Assembly: GCA_000442015.1 (NCBI GenBank)
Contig: KE561039.1
Location: 1 to 27,358, forward strand
Origin: Rozella allomycis CSF55
Lineage: Eukaryota; Rozellomycota
Direction of reading: 5' to 3'
Length of the DNA stretch: 27,358 nucleotides
The notes under the pieces were generated by a model, which saw only the letters and a program-made list of their open reading frames with translations, searched no databases and had not been told where the DNA came from. The position numbers and the translations under genes were made by a program. Below, piece by piece: positions 1 to 10,007 of this stretch (the stretch's first letter is position 1; each line of letters begins with the position of its first letter).

Positions 1-95
1 TTGTGTATGTGCATAACGTCTATTTTAACTTTGTAAACGATAACCATCACATTTCCCAAATTCAAATTCAAATTCCCGAAATTCACGAAATTCCC

Positions 96-826
96 ATGGG
101 CCATCTCTTTACGAAATCAGCGCGCATATCGCAACACGACCGCTCCTTGCTCGACATCAAAATCCAGCGCGACAAGCTCACACAGTATCACAAAAAGGTA
201 ACAATCGCATACCGCCAACCCAGCTATCCATGATAATTGCGTGCGACCGGGCGGTAGCATTAGAGTGTCTCCGTGTGAACGACCGTGAGAGGGCGCGTCT
301 TGCGCTCCGCAAGAAAAAGTACGACGAGACGCTTCTGCAGCGGACTGGTGAGCAGCTGGCGACGCTCGAGGAGCTGGTAAGGTGATATTAAGGGGGTTAA
401 TGGTTGCGACGATAGAGTATAAGGCTGTTGAGAAGAGTGTGGTGGAGGGGCTTGAGAAGGGGAGGATGGTGCTTGAGGCGCTGAATAGGGAGATGTCGGT
501 GGAGAGGGTGGAGATGATTATGGATGATACGAGGGATGCGATTGAGTACCAGAAGGTATGAGGTTGGGTGTGTGTGGTTGTGTAGGAGGTTTCGGATATG
601 CTGGGGAATGTGTTGAGTAGTGAGGATGAGGAGGAGATAATGAAAGAGTTGGAGGATATTCAGATGACTGCTGTAAGTTTGTGGGTTGATGTTTGAGTAG
701 ATGAAGGGATTGGTGCCTGCGCCTGTAAGTGTTGAAAAGAATGAGATTGATAATGTGAGAGTAGATGAAGAGGCAGAACNTGAGGATGTTGAACAATCAA
801 CTGACGAAGTTCTCCTACCAGCCTAG
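96..826 (+). CDS. VPS20: CHMP6/VPS20, ESCRT-III subunit (5 exons)
   Basis: ESCRT-III subunit of the SNF7 family, which links ESCRT-II to Snf7 polymerisation on endosomal membranes. Exons are 96-197, 224-376, 403-555, 586-672 and 701-826, giving 206 aa (human CHMP6 has about 201). The start is placed at 96 rather than the in-frame ATG at 3 because the protein then begins MGHLF, keeping the Gly2 used for N-myristoylation in this family. Visible family motifs are a basic first helix with QRDKLTQYHKK, then RERARLALRKKKYDETLL, VATIEYKAVEKSVVEGL, and MSVERVEMIMDDTRDAIEYQ before an acidic C-terminal region. The intron at 377-402 appears to end in TG, not AG. A single N at 780 leaves one residue undetermined. 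The gene converges on the flippase gene, with 141 bp between the stops. Confidence 0.9.
377..402 (+). other. Non-canonical GT...TG intron in CHMP6/VPS20
   Basis: Removing these 26 nt joins ...LATLEEL to VATIEYKAV..., which aligns without a gap to the CHMP6 pattern LEAMVQTIEF. The interval begins gtaagg and ends taatg. The nearest canonical AG (391-392) would make a 16-nt intron and put the next exon in the wrong frame. Confidence 0.6.
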
Positions 827-967
827 TCAGCAGTAACGTAATAACGTAATAATCCAATTTTTAAATAAGTCAATGTTAAATATTTAAAAAATAAATTTTG
901 TTAATTTTTAATATTTAAAAAATAAATTTTGTTAATAAACCTTTATATTTTCTTTAAAAACGAACAT
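827..967. other. Convergent intergenic spacer with a 26-bp direct repeat
   Basis: This AT-rich spacer lies between the CHMP6 and flippase stop codons. It holds two exact 26-bp copies at 879-904 and 910-935, each beginning aatattt and ending ttgttaa, separated by a run of five T. A shorter aacgtaat motif is repeated just upstream (about 836-851). No coding sequence is apparent. It probably carries the 3' ends of both transcripts. Confidence 0.7.
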
Positions 968-3900
968 TTATAAACCTTTCGGCTTCTCCTTGGTAGTATC
1001 ATATTTCCTAATAAGACTAGCCTGCCCATCCTCAGTTTGCGAAAACGCATAACCGCCTACTCAAAACCCCTAAAATATTTTACGATTCCTCTTAATCCTC
1101 TGCAGCAGCCTAACTTTGTGAACTGCCTTCATGAACCTATCCATGCGTGGTCTGTAATCAGGAATATTGTATTTCTGGAACTCTTGAACAATGTGGTAGC
1201 AGGTGGGAATGTACGTTCTTTTGAAGCTAGTCGAGAGTGGAATGTGAATTGTTACTATCGCCAAGCATAGTCTCTGAGAATGCATGTGGCTGGGATGATG
1301 ATGATTGAGAACCAAAAGATGGATGATGAATATAGCGTGGGTGGCATTGAAAAGTATCTATTGAGTGGAAGGATATTAGTTACTCGTAGCCGACGTTGAA
1401 AACAGGGCCGAGGTAGGAGTAGATGGAGATGAATAGAAAGTAAAAGAGGAATGAGCCGATAAAGGCAGCGACTGCGTAGATTGTGTAATAGTCGATGAGC
1501 AGGGCCGCCTTGTACAGGACAGTGATGATTTCAGATGTGTAGATGATCAATCCAAGGAACCAGAGGCCAGCTGAAGATCCGGTTGACAGGATGATTTCAT
1601 TGAAACCCAAGTAGAACAGAAACAGGAACAGAGTTAGCGAGTGGATGATTGCATTGAAGGTCCATGTCCAGAATACTTTAACATTGAAAAAACTTTTTTG
1701 TATTCCAGATTGATACAATTGGGGGTAATTGTCTAATTGTCTAGCACCCAAATACTGATCAAATATTCCAATGACCAGGGGAGGTAGAACAGTGAAGAAC
1801 ATATTGTACAATGTTAATGTCCAACTCTCATACAATGTTTGACCACTGAAAGTGTTGTAGAATGCAAACCAAAACTGTGTGAGATACAATGTAATGTTCT
1901 TGTAGAATGAATACAAAATCAATCTGCTTAATCTTCTGTAACACCAACCCCCATGAACTAGTAATAATTTCTGTAAATATTTGAATTGTGAAATTGAGAA
2001 ATCTGAAGATCTAGAGGCTTGTAATCCTTCTAAGCCACTGATACCCACTCCCACGTGGGCTGCTTGGATCATTGAAACATCGTTAGCCCCATCTCCAATA
2101 GCCAACAAGATTGAATTTGTATTTCTCTTGACTAATTTAACAACGAGTGCTTTCTGGATGGGTGACACTCTACAACAAATAACAGATTTACACAATTTAG
2201 CCAAATTAAAGAACATTTCTTCTAAATCTTTTTCCAATGCGAATGAAAGAGATTTCCCATCAATAATCAACGCAAAAGATTCAATTTCAGAATTTGATTG
2301 TTTTGCTATTTTCATTGCTTCATTAATTGAATTCAATTTATTCATTAAACAATCTCTAGTTTCAAAATGTGTATTTTCATTTATTATTATCAAATTTATT
2401 TCTTCATTCAACAGTTTACATGAATATCCAATATTAATTGCTGTTTCTTGTCTATCCCCTGTCAACACCCATATCTTTATCCCTGCCATTGACAACACAT
2501 TAATTGTTTCAGGAACTTGGTCTTGCAGTTTATCTTCAATCGCTGTTGCACCCAACAATCTCAAATCTTTCTCTATCATTTCACACGCTTTGTCTATTTC
2601 TTCTGTTCTATTCTTTATCGTCAAACTAGCAGCATCATAAATCTTTTTCCATTCCAAATATTCTTCTTCTTCAATTTCTCTCATTGCCAAGCAAAGTGTT
2701 CTCAACCCCAAACTAGCACAATCCTCCAACTGTGACAGAACCTTTTCTTTTAAATTCCCAGTGGGACTATTCCCAGTGGGAGTATTAGCAGTAGTAACCT
2801 TTGAATCTCCCTCTCTCAAACCCTCCCGGTCCCCTTCCTTTAATCTCTCAAATATAACAGTGTCAGCTCCTTTACAATACAACTTTATTTTATCCCCTTC
2901 CTTTACAATAACACTCATCCTCTTTCTATCACTATTAAACTCCAACACATTCAATATCTCAAACTCCATCTCTTCATTCATCACTCGCACAGTCACACTC
3001 TTCGGTCTCCTAACTACAAACTTATACCCAATCAAACTCGCTCCATTCACCAACGCACCCTCATCAGGCGACGCCGCTTGATACACAATCTCCCCATCAT
3101 CTCCCCTCTCAGGAATCACCGTATGACACACAGACAACAACTTCATATACTCTTTAATCGTATCCCGACTCGCATGCATATTCACATTCTTCATTATATC
3201 CTCAAACAAATAATAACCAATCTCATAACCATCCTCATCTCTCCTATTCACATTCGCTCGGATCATCCCCTCCTCCAACTCATCAATATAGTTAATCCCT
3301 CCAATCATACACCGCTTCAACACCATCTTATTACACGTCAACGTTCCAGTCTACTAAACTCAAATAATATCATTCACCTTGTCACTAAATATATACTCAA
3401 CTTGCCCCAACTCTTCAACCAAAGACGACGTTCTAGCAACAGCACACTGGTCAGCCTCCTCATAATACATGTCCAAATCACTGCTAATCAACATCGCTTG
3501 CACAACCCTCACAACCTCCATCGTCACTATCAAACTAATCGGTATCAAATTATTATACAAAACTACAAACGTCAGAAACGTATACACAAACGAACTAGAA
3601 CTCTCCCCACTCAAATACCAATGACGCTTCTCATCCCCAACTACAAAACCTACATGCGCCATCGAACTCACTATCGACAATATAATCAATATCAAAAACA
3701 GAAAAAATATCTGCGAATTCGTCATCTTCTCAATATTCGTCTGCTTAATTGGCGCAGCATGCGCATTCCTCATCAGCTTCGAATCATGGCCTGTAAAAAC
3801 TACAACTCCATACACCCAGCGCGTGTTCCGCAACGCAGCTCCCCTCAACAACATCTGGCTAGGCTCAAGCGGTATCTCCTTTTCACCAACCCTCAACGTC

Positions 3901-4690
3901 CCCTCAAACGTATACAAACTGCTATTAGGCATCTCGCTCTTCAACACACACCCTTTCATCAACCACAAATCATATCTACCTCTCAGCAAACTCACACTCT
4001 CAGGGGTCAGCATCTCAGCAGTCTCGCTCTTGCCCTGTCTAATCTTCAAATTCGTCTCCCTAAACTCAACTCATCAAAGCAACTCCTACCCGTCCAAATT
4101 AGCAGTCTCAATATAACACAGCGCATCAGGCTCACTGCTGCTCAGCAACACCAAGTCAGCAGGAAAATACTCGCCATTCTCAACCCGCACTATATCCCCC
4201 ACACGCACCTGCACCCACATCCGCTCCTCAAACCGTCCACCAACAAGCACCTTCACAACCCGCTCATTCACCTCCATATCACTCTTCCTCCGTTTCTATC
4301 ACACAATCAAAACTACATTACCCAGTCCTCAACCGCTTCCTTCAACCCACTCGCACTCAACACAAACACAAGCGGCAGCAAAGTACTATACCTACTCCCT
4401 CACCCAAAATCCACATACTTGTTTGTCGGCGACACACCGTCAATTTGCTGGATGACACTCGTCACCAGGAAAAACACATTCGCATACTTTGAAAACTGCT
4501 CGCTCAGGAATTTAGGCAGAAAGGTTAGCAACGTGTACTTTGTCGTAGAGATCGCGTTGCTCAGGTAGCCATCGTTCGGCGAACTGATCATGATTTGCCG
4601 AAAGTTCATGCTCTCTGCTTCGCTTGCAGAGTTGCTGCCCAGGCGCTCGTGCGGCAGAGATCTTTTGAACAGCTTGTAGAGTTTGTTCAT
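968..4690 (-). CDS. DRS2: P4-ATPase phospholipid flippase, Drs2/ATP8A type (8 exons)
   Basis: Aminophospholipid flippase that moves PS/PE to the cytosolic leaflet of Golgi, endosome and plasma membranes. Exons run 4690-4419, 4385-4322, 4295-4090, 4059-3378, 3350-1384, 1357-1256, 1226-1084 and 1056-968, giving about 1174 aa. All eight join in frame. Motifs in order are [15 protein letters not shown] near the N terminus, actuator DGET (split by the 4060-4089 intron), PISL in TM4, the phosphorylation site DKTGT (split by 3351-3377), [19 protein letters not shown], and a multi-pass C-terminal membrane region. The C-tail has [19 protein letters not shown], basic RIKRNR and the autoinhibitory GYAFSQ motif, as in Drs2/ATP8A. 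The intron near 4386-4403/4418 has two possible 5' ends. I use 33 nt because 18 nt would fall far below every other intron here. Confidence 0.95.
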
Positions 4691-4771
4691 AGGTGGCTTG
4701 GGCGGGTCGTGCGGTGATACAATTGAGGAGAGGAAATATGAGTAGTGAGTAGTGGGTGGGTTGAAAGATTT

Positions 4772-4801
4772 TAAAGAATTGTAAAGAATTGTAAAGAATT
4801 G
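4772..4801. repeat. Three tandem copies of a 10-bp unit
   Basis: The unit taaagaattg occurs three times in direct succession about 80 bp upstream of the flippase start. It could be a simple-sequence tract or part of the promoter. Nothing in the sequence decides between these. Confidence 0.85.
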
Positions 4802-5361
4802 TATATTTATTGGAATCGAGTTTGAGGTGTTGGAATAGGAGAAATTTCCTTTTACGTAAGAGTGACAGTTAGATATCTGATAACTGACTGATTTTACTTC
4901 CTGTTTCGAATGAAAAAATTGAAATAGTTACTTTATATCTTAAAAATAGATATTGTCAGTGATACGAAAGTTTTATTGGATTAGGAACGATCTATATCTT
5001 CCTTTCATGATTTCATCAATTATCGATTATGCAGAATGCTAAAACAAATTCATCGTTAAGAAATGATTTTCTTTTATTCTAATTCTAAATACTAAATAGA
5101 TTAGTCTAATAGTCTATGCTACCCTTCAAACAATTTTGATGTAAATTTTAAAGACACATTTATAAAAGGTCCATATTTAATAGTCGCATCCTACATGGTA
5201 ACATACTATATATATTAGGTGCGGACTCCCACTTCCTGTTTAACCGCTACCACATCTTCTTCCACAAACCTCCATCTATAAGTCGATTAATAATCATTTA
5301 GTTCAATTGTTTTGTACATAACGCTTAGAGATTTGCAATCTTTCTCTTCTTTAGAATCCAG

Positions 5362-5590
5362 GATGAATTAGATATTTGGGACTTATTCCGGAAGACAATG
5401 TTCTACTTGGTAAAGACTATTGTTAGAGCGTTTCAACAATACTTCAAAGTGAGAATGAACACAGTAATTCAATATGTTTCAGACGGTAACAACTGAATTG
5501 AACAGAAGTATCCGTTCTCGCTGCCAAAGAAGGTCGATTGGGATCCCATCAGGATGCATTATCGGCTTTGTCTTTGGCTTTCCAACTTGA
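5362..5590 (+). CDS. Possible C-terminal exons of an unidentified small protein
   Basis: Two open stretches, 5362-5448 and 5483-5590, join in frame across a plausible 34-nt intron (gtgaga...tttcag) and end at TGA. The predicted peptide includes DIWDLFRKTMFYLVKTIVRA and ends GCIIGFVFGFPT. It has amphipathic helix character and a glycine-spaced hydrophobic C terminus, loosely like the end of FUN14-domain proteins, but that resemblance is weak. No upstream exon or start codon could be placed with confidence. A minus-strand ORF overlaps 5479-5664 and is the competing reading. Confidence 0.25.
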
Positions 5591-5993
5591 CAGTCTTTGG
5601 CCTCTAGAACGTCCCCTATTGTTGCATTCGTGTAAGTCATTATAAATCCATAATGGTTGCTCATGTGATTAGCAAGCGAAGCATGTCACTCGGCTTTTCG
5701 TGTTTTTATTCGTTTAGATAGATAAATGACATGACGTTTACAGATTCAAAGGGGATTCATTGATTCATGAGTAGGTGGCCTAGGCCCTAGACTGTAAAAA
5801 AGTGAGATAAAAACGAAACTAAAACCTGATGTTACTAAACTCATTAAAAAGTTGTCACTCAAAATCACTGGTAAGATATCCAAAAGGAAAAGACTGTGCC
5901 ATTCATATCTTTAGTCTTCCGATTCTTCCCTAAGCGTTATCCCATTTAATGTACAAGACACAGAGTTTTTCAACATCATTATGCTGCACTATA

Positions 5994-6197
5994 TTATTTC
6001 CTGCTAACTAAGGGAGATCTTAATTTTAACAGAAGAGTTATAGTTTGTCTAAAATTTCTCATGTTTGTCTTGTCGGTTATCTTGTCAAAGAAATCAATCT
6101 TTCCATAACAGATCTTCTTTAGCACGCTGACTATTGTCGAATAGAAGTACCAAGCAGAGTTTTGTTGCCGGGTATTATCAAAAAGAGATGAACCCAT
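5994..6197 (-). CDS. Possible small hypothetical protein (67 aa)
   Basis: This ORF starts at ATG 6197 (MGSSLFDNTRQQNSAWYF...) and ends at 5994. It is basic, with a hydrophobic stretch AWYFYSTIVSVLKKI, and its composition is reasonable for coding DNA. I recognise no family, see no intron joining it to other exons, and it sits in a long gap. It may be a real small gene, a terminal exon or chance. Confidence 0.25.
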   Translation of the reverse strand: MGSSLFDNTRQQNSAWYFYSTIVSVLKKICYGKIDFFDKITDKTNMRNFRQTITLLLKLRSPLVSRK

Positions 6198-6430
6198 GCG
6201 CCTAGACACACGGAATCAATTCCTCTTTACAATGAGATTATAGACCAGAGGTAAACATATAAATATATAAAGAAACGAAACACTTAATGAAGTTTGCCAG
6301 CTCGGGGCAAAAAGGGATATTTTTCAGAAGCCCGGGGTCGGGGTAGCCGGCGTGTCGATTTAACCAACCCATAGCGTGAACTCATAAAATCAAATAACGC
6401 CGTAATGCTTGAATACACTTTAACATTGCT

Positions 6431-7799
6431 TTATTTCATCAATTTTAAAATAAATGTAATAATTCCAATAACAATAGTTCCAATGCCAAAGATCACAATG
6501 AATATGGAGCCGCCGTACAGGATTTTGTTATTTCCAATATGTCCATCGGCAAATGTTTTGGCCTCTAGCATATTATCACTACTTCCAGTGTGACAATGTA
6601 CCAATAGCCTCTCATTTTCAAGTTCATCATTACAAGGCTGTGTTAACTTTTCTCTTACAGCGAATATGTAGCAAAGACCTGGAAGCACATAAGCAATACA
6701 CGTTGAAGCAACAATCCCCACCAGTTCAAATGTAGATCCGAGATCATGCACAATACAGCTGACACCAACGACTGTCGCCCAAAGAACCAACGACACCACA
6801 ACCCTAGACCTTGTCCTTACAACCTCCATGATCGCCGTCCTGGTCGGATAAAACTGCGTTGGAAACACCACCATCATATCCACTGCCAAAAGCATTCTCG
6901 CAGCGATAATAAAAGAATCACCAGCAGGAAAATTGTTCAAGACGTTTCCCGCCACATCCTTCCCAAAAGCAATATAGCCAGTCAATGCGAAAGCCATTGA
7001 AACCGCCAGGGAGATTGCTGTAGAAACTAAAGTAGCGAGGAACCAGCGTTTCCGTGATGGATGTGACAATGTTGCGAAATTAATAAAGGCGGTGTGGTTT
7101 GAAACAAATGCGAATGCCATGACGCCTATATTCGTAGAGGAGAGTGATTACCGATGGCGGGGACTAGATTTGGTTCGATAAATGAGAATGAACGGTCATG
7201 GCCGCGTGCATAATGTGGACCGAAAAATGAGCGAGCGAATACTAGACAGACCATTGCTGGTAGAGCTACCAATGCAACTGTGGCGATTCGTGCTAATGAG
7301 CCTAATGATTGTTTCCATAGGAGGGGAAAGATAAAGATTAAGGATATTGTGATTATTGATATCCTTCTATCCACTAGAAATGAATCTGCAGAAAGCATTG
7401 ATTCTTTGAGGATCATAGAGATGCAATCGCCGATGATAACTATGAATAAATAATGAATAGTATACTGTTGTAAGATATCATTGAACCGATACCATTTAGT
7501 ATGATAGCTGCTTGCACGATGTATATTCCATATCTCGGCAGTGAATTTTGTACCATTGAGGAATAGTCATTGACTAGTAATATTTTGCCTGTTGTTATCA
7601 TGAGATTGAGTGAGAGAACTGATAATAAGGCAACAAGGATCATTAGGAGGATGCCCATTCCTAGACCTGATTCTGTCAGGGCAAAGGGCAAACCTATTAG
7701 CCCGGCACCTAGGGTTGAATTAGTGATGGCTATAGCTACAGCTATAATGCCTCTTTTTGGGATATGAGCGAAAATATCTATAGGGATGTCTTGACGCAT
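6431..7799 (-). CDS. Amino-acid transporter, AAAP/SLC38-AVT type (3 exons)
   Basis: Multi-pass amino-acid permease of the AAAP family (SLC38/SNAT and fungal vacuolar AVT). Exons 7799-7466, 7439-7152 and 7125-6431 give 438 aa. Diagnostic segments are the first-helix motif ITNSTLGAGLIGLPFA, IIIGDCIS (recreated by splicing 7440-7465), and IGVMAFAFVSNH (recreated by splicing 7126-7151). They are followed by ALTGYIAFG and about ten hydrophobic helices. The start at 7799 (MRQDIPIDIF) is preferred. An in-frame ATG at 7859 would add 20 hydrophobic residues and leave only 29 bp to the stop of the OST1 gene upstream. Substrate and membrane cannot be deduced; vacuolar export or plasma-membrane uptake are both possible. 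Confidence 0.85.
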
Positions 7800-7888
7800 T
7801 CTTGAAAATTGACAATTTGAAGTATAAGGGATATAGATGATAAAAAGTAATGATAACATATTTTATAAGTGTGTGAGAATAATTTATT

Positions 7889-9725
7889 TTATTTTTTTAA
7901 AAGTTTTTCAATTTTGGCATCTACAAGAGCTAGATCAGATTGCAATGACGCTACTTTTGAATGACGATCCTTTTTGTCTGTTGGATGTAAAACAGCATCG
8001 TATATTTGATTTACGAGATTAATTTTAGCTTTAGAGTGTCCAATGTAATCAGAAAAGTGGGAGGAGAGGAGAGAGCCAGTAGTTTTAGCGAAAGCAGCGA
8101 GGTAGTCTAATTCATCGTTGACTTTTGATATTCTTGCTTTTCTTTGTTGATCGAATTCAGAGAGATCGTTTGTTTTCTTTGAATATTCAAATGATTGATC
8201 CAACGCTTTTAAATCTGCAACAATTTTGGAATGTGAATGAGAAAGTTCATAAACACAAAGTTCAATTCTTTCTAATTCTATTTGATCTTTTGTCTGTGAA
8301 AGAAATTTGAAATTTTATTACTTTTTTGATTGACCAATCAACGTTCACTCCAATGATGGCCAAAACAAAAAGACAAAAAAATGAAAAAGAAACGTAAAGA
8401 ATTTTCTTTAAATAAGAAACAAAAGAATAATCATAAGAAATCTAATAAAGAATGAAGAATTGTTTGATTACTTTGATATTCTTGATATTCTTTTCAATTA
8501 AATTGAATTTGTTTAAAAAGAGAACATTTCTTCCAGAATAATCAAAATAAGAAAATTTGTGATTCAAATTTGATTGAAGTTCAAATGGATAATTTGATTC
8601 GATATTTCTAAAATTGATTGATTGATTAAAGTTTACGCTGAGCCTTCAGGGAAAACAATTTCCATTGAAAATTCTTCAACTGGAATGTTTTCAAAAAGAA
8701 ACGCCAACGGAAAATTAAATTCGTGTTTATTCGTTACATTTTTTATTAAATATTCATTCAGGGGTAATTGGTAGCCGCTAGTCCAAGAATAGTTCCAACT
8801 CCCATAAAGTGGATACCTTGGAACCAAATTTAAAATTGTAGATTTCGTTTCTTTTTTTATTGTAATTGTTGAAACATATCCAACTTCATCTTTAAATGTT
8901 ATTTCACTCGCACTCTTTGGCAATTTCAATTGAAGAAACGAAATTTCACTTTCACCCCTGGCCTGACTCATTGGATTATTTTTATATCCATCCTTCAATT
9001 CTGGCCCTTTATGTTGCACATGAAATGTATCATGAACTGTAATCTCATTCGTCCAATGCGACAACTCAACCACGCGGTGCAATCTAGTCACCGAAAACAA
9101 TTGGCCAGAATATTTATATTGTATTCTCATCGGCTTCAAATCCCACGCTTCTACATCTTTATACATACCATACACAATCATATTCTTCTCTTTTATTGTT
9201 TCTCCCAATTTGTCGTAAAACTTTACATCAGTCCTCTCAGGTAATCTATAACCCAATCATCCATCCCTTACTTTATAAATGTCTTTTGCTTCTCAATCAC
9301 ATCTACAGACGGCACATACCCATAAAAGTCATATCTAACATACTGCGGCTCATGTTGCTGTATCTTTTTCGGAAAAGGCACCAAACTACCAACAATAGAA
9401 AACACCACTTCCGTCTTCAAACTATCAGCCTCCACAGCATAGCATTTCCACTCCCTGTAACAATTCAACTACTTCCTTACTCTCTATCCGGACATTCGCC
9501 AACAATATACGGCAATTCTTTCCCCTGCTCATTTTTTGCTTCAAAAATAGCCACTTTGCTATCAACAGGTATCGGCACATGGAACCTTGACACATTCCTT
9601 AGTTTCACCGTCCACGCCTCTTGCACAATAGAGGTTTGGCATGATATAACTCTCTTTATAGACGCAATATCTGCGCACTCGCTGAAAATTGCAAAGACAA
9701 AAATTAGAAATATATCAGTAACCAT
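7889..9725 (-). CDS. OST1: Ribophorin I / OST1, oligosaccharyltransferase subunit (6 exons)
   Basis: Type I ER membrane subunit of the oligosaccharyltransferase complex for N-glycosylation. Exons 9725-9481, 9454-9272, 9245-8637, 8607-8472, 8441-8322 and 8293-7889 total 565 aa (human RPN1 has 607). The N terminus is a signal peptide (MVTDIFLIFVFAIFSECA). The lumenal part carries family segments such as VTRLHRVVELSHW, PRYPLYGSWNY and FSYFDYSGRNVLF, then DYSF before one TM helix (LYVSFSFFCLFVLAIIGV) followed by DWSIKK. The cytosolic tail is a charged coiled coil, as in RPN1. The small exon 8441-8322 encodes exactly the TM region. The upstream region (9726-10007) is shared with the divergent CoADR-rhodanese gene. 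Confidence 0.93.
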
Positions 9726-10007
9726 CTACAACTTGACCAGGGTTGGATGGAATGGGCCTTCAAAGCAAGAATATTGTAATATACACAAATGTAATATGTA
9801 GGTATGAATTGGATTTAATCGGTTTTAATCTGTGTACTTGATCGGGTTTCAGAGACATATGTCATTGATTATTCACCAATATCAAATGCATACAAATTAC
9901 AGTTTACATATATTTCATTGATCATTCAATATTTCAATTCTCAATTTAGGCAAAATTACTATATATATTCTCACTTCTCTTTACTGACCCAAATACCAGG
10001 GTGCTGT
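9726..10007. promoter_or_regulatory. Shared divergent promoter region, OST1 / CoADR-rhodanese
   Basis: A 282-bp AT-rich interval separates the two start codons, which face away from each other. An open frame continues upstream of 10008, but the protein proper begins at MSKHIVIVGG. I see no recognisable factor site. Promoter function is inferred only from position. Confidence 0.5.

Larger units (their letters stand above)
4691..6430. other. Large intergenic region, mostly unassigned
   Basis: At 1.7 kb this is the only long gap in the window. It lies between the flippase start and the 3' end of the amino-acid transporter. It holds three tandem copies of taaagaattg (4772-4801), a possible two-exon fragment on the + strand (5362-5590), a possible small minus-strand ORF (5994-6197), and a GC-rich block at 6301-6357 that is unlike its surroundings. 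I see no tRNA, rRNA or clear transposon ends. The flippase promoter must lie just above 4690. Confidence 0.6.

Noticed and set aside
1037-1270. Plus-strand ORF of 77 codons
   Set aside because: It lies antisense to the flippase C-terminal exons, whose [19 protein letters not shown] and GYAFSQ motifs settle the strand.
3078-4568. Long plus-strand ORF of 496 codons
   Set aside because: It is antisense to flippase exons and has a His/Gln/Leu/Asn-rich composition typical of a shadow frame. The minus strand carries all P-type ATPase motifs with consistent splicing.
5479-5664. Minus-strand ORF of 61 codons
   Set aside because: It has no family resemblance and overlaps the slightly better supported plus-strand exon pair. 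Evidence is too weak to call it a gene.
9196-9801. Plus-strand ORF of 201 codons
   Set aside because: It is antisense to OST1 exons, with no recognisable domain. The minus-strand reading matches ribophorin I throughout.
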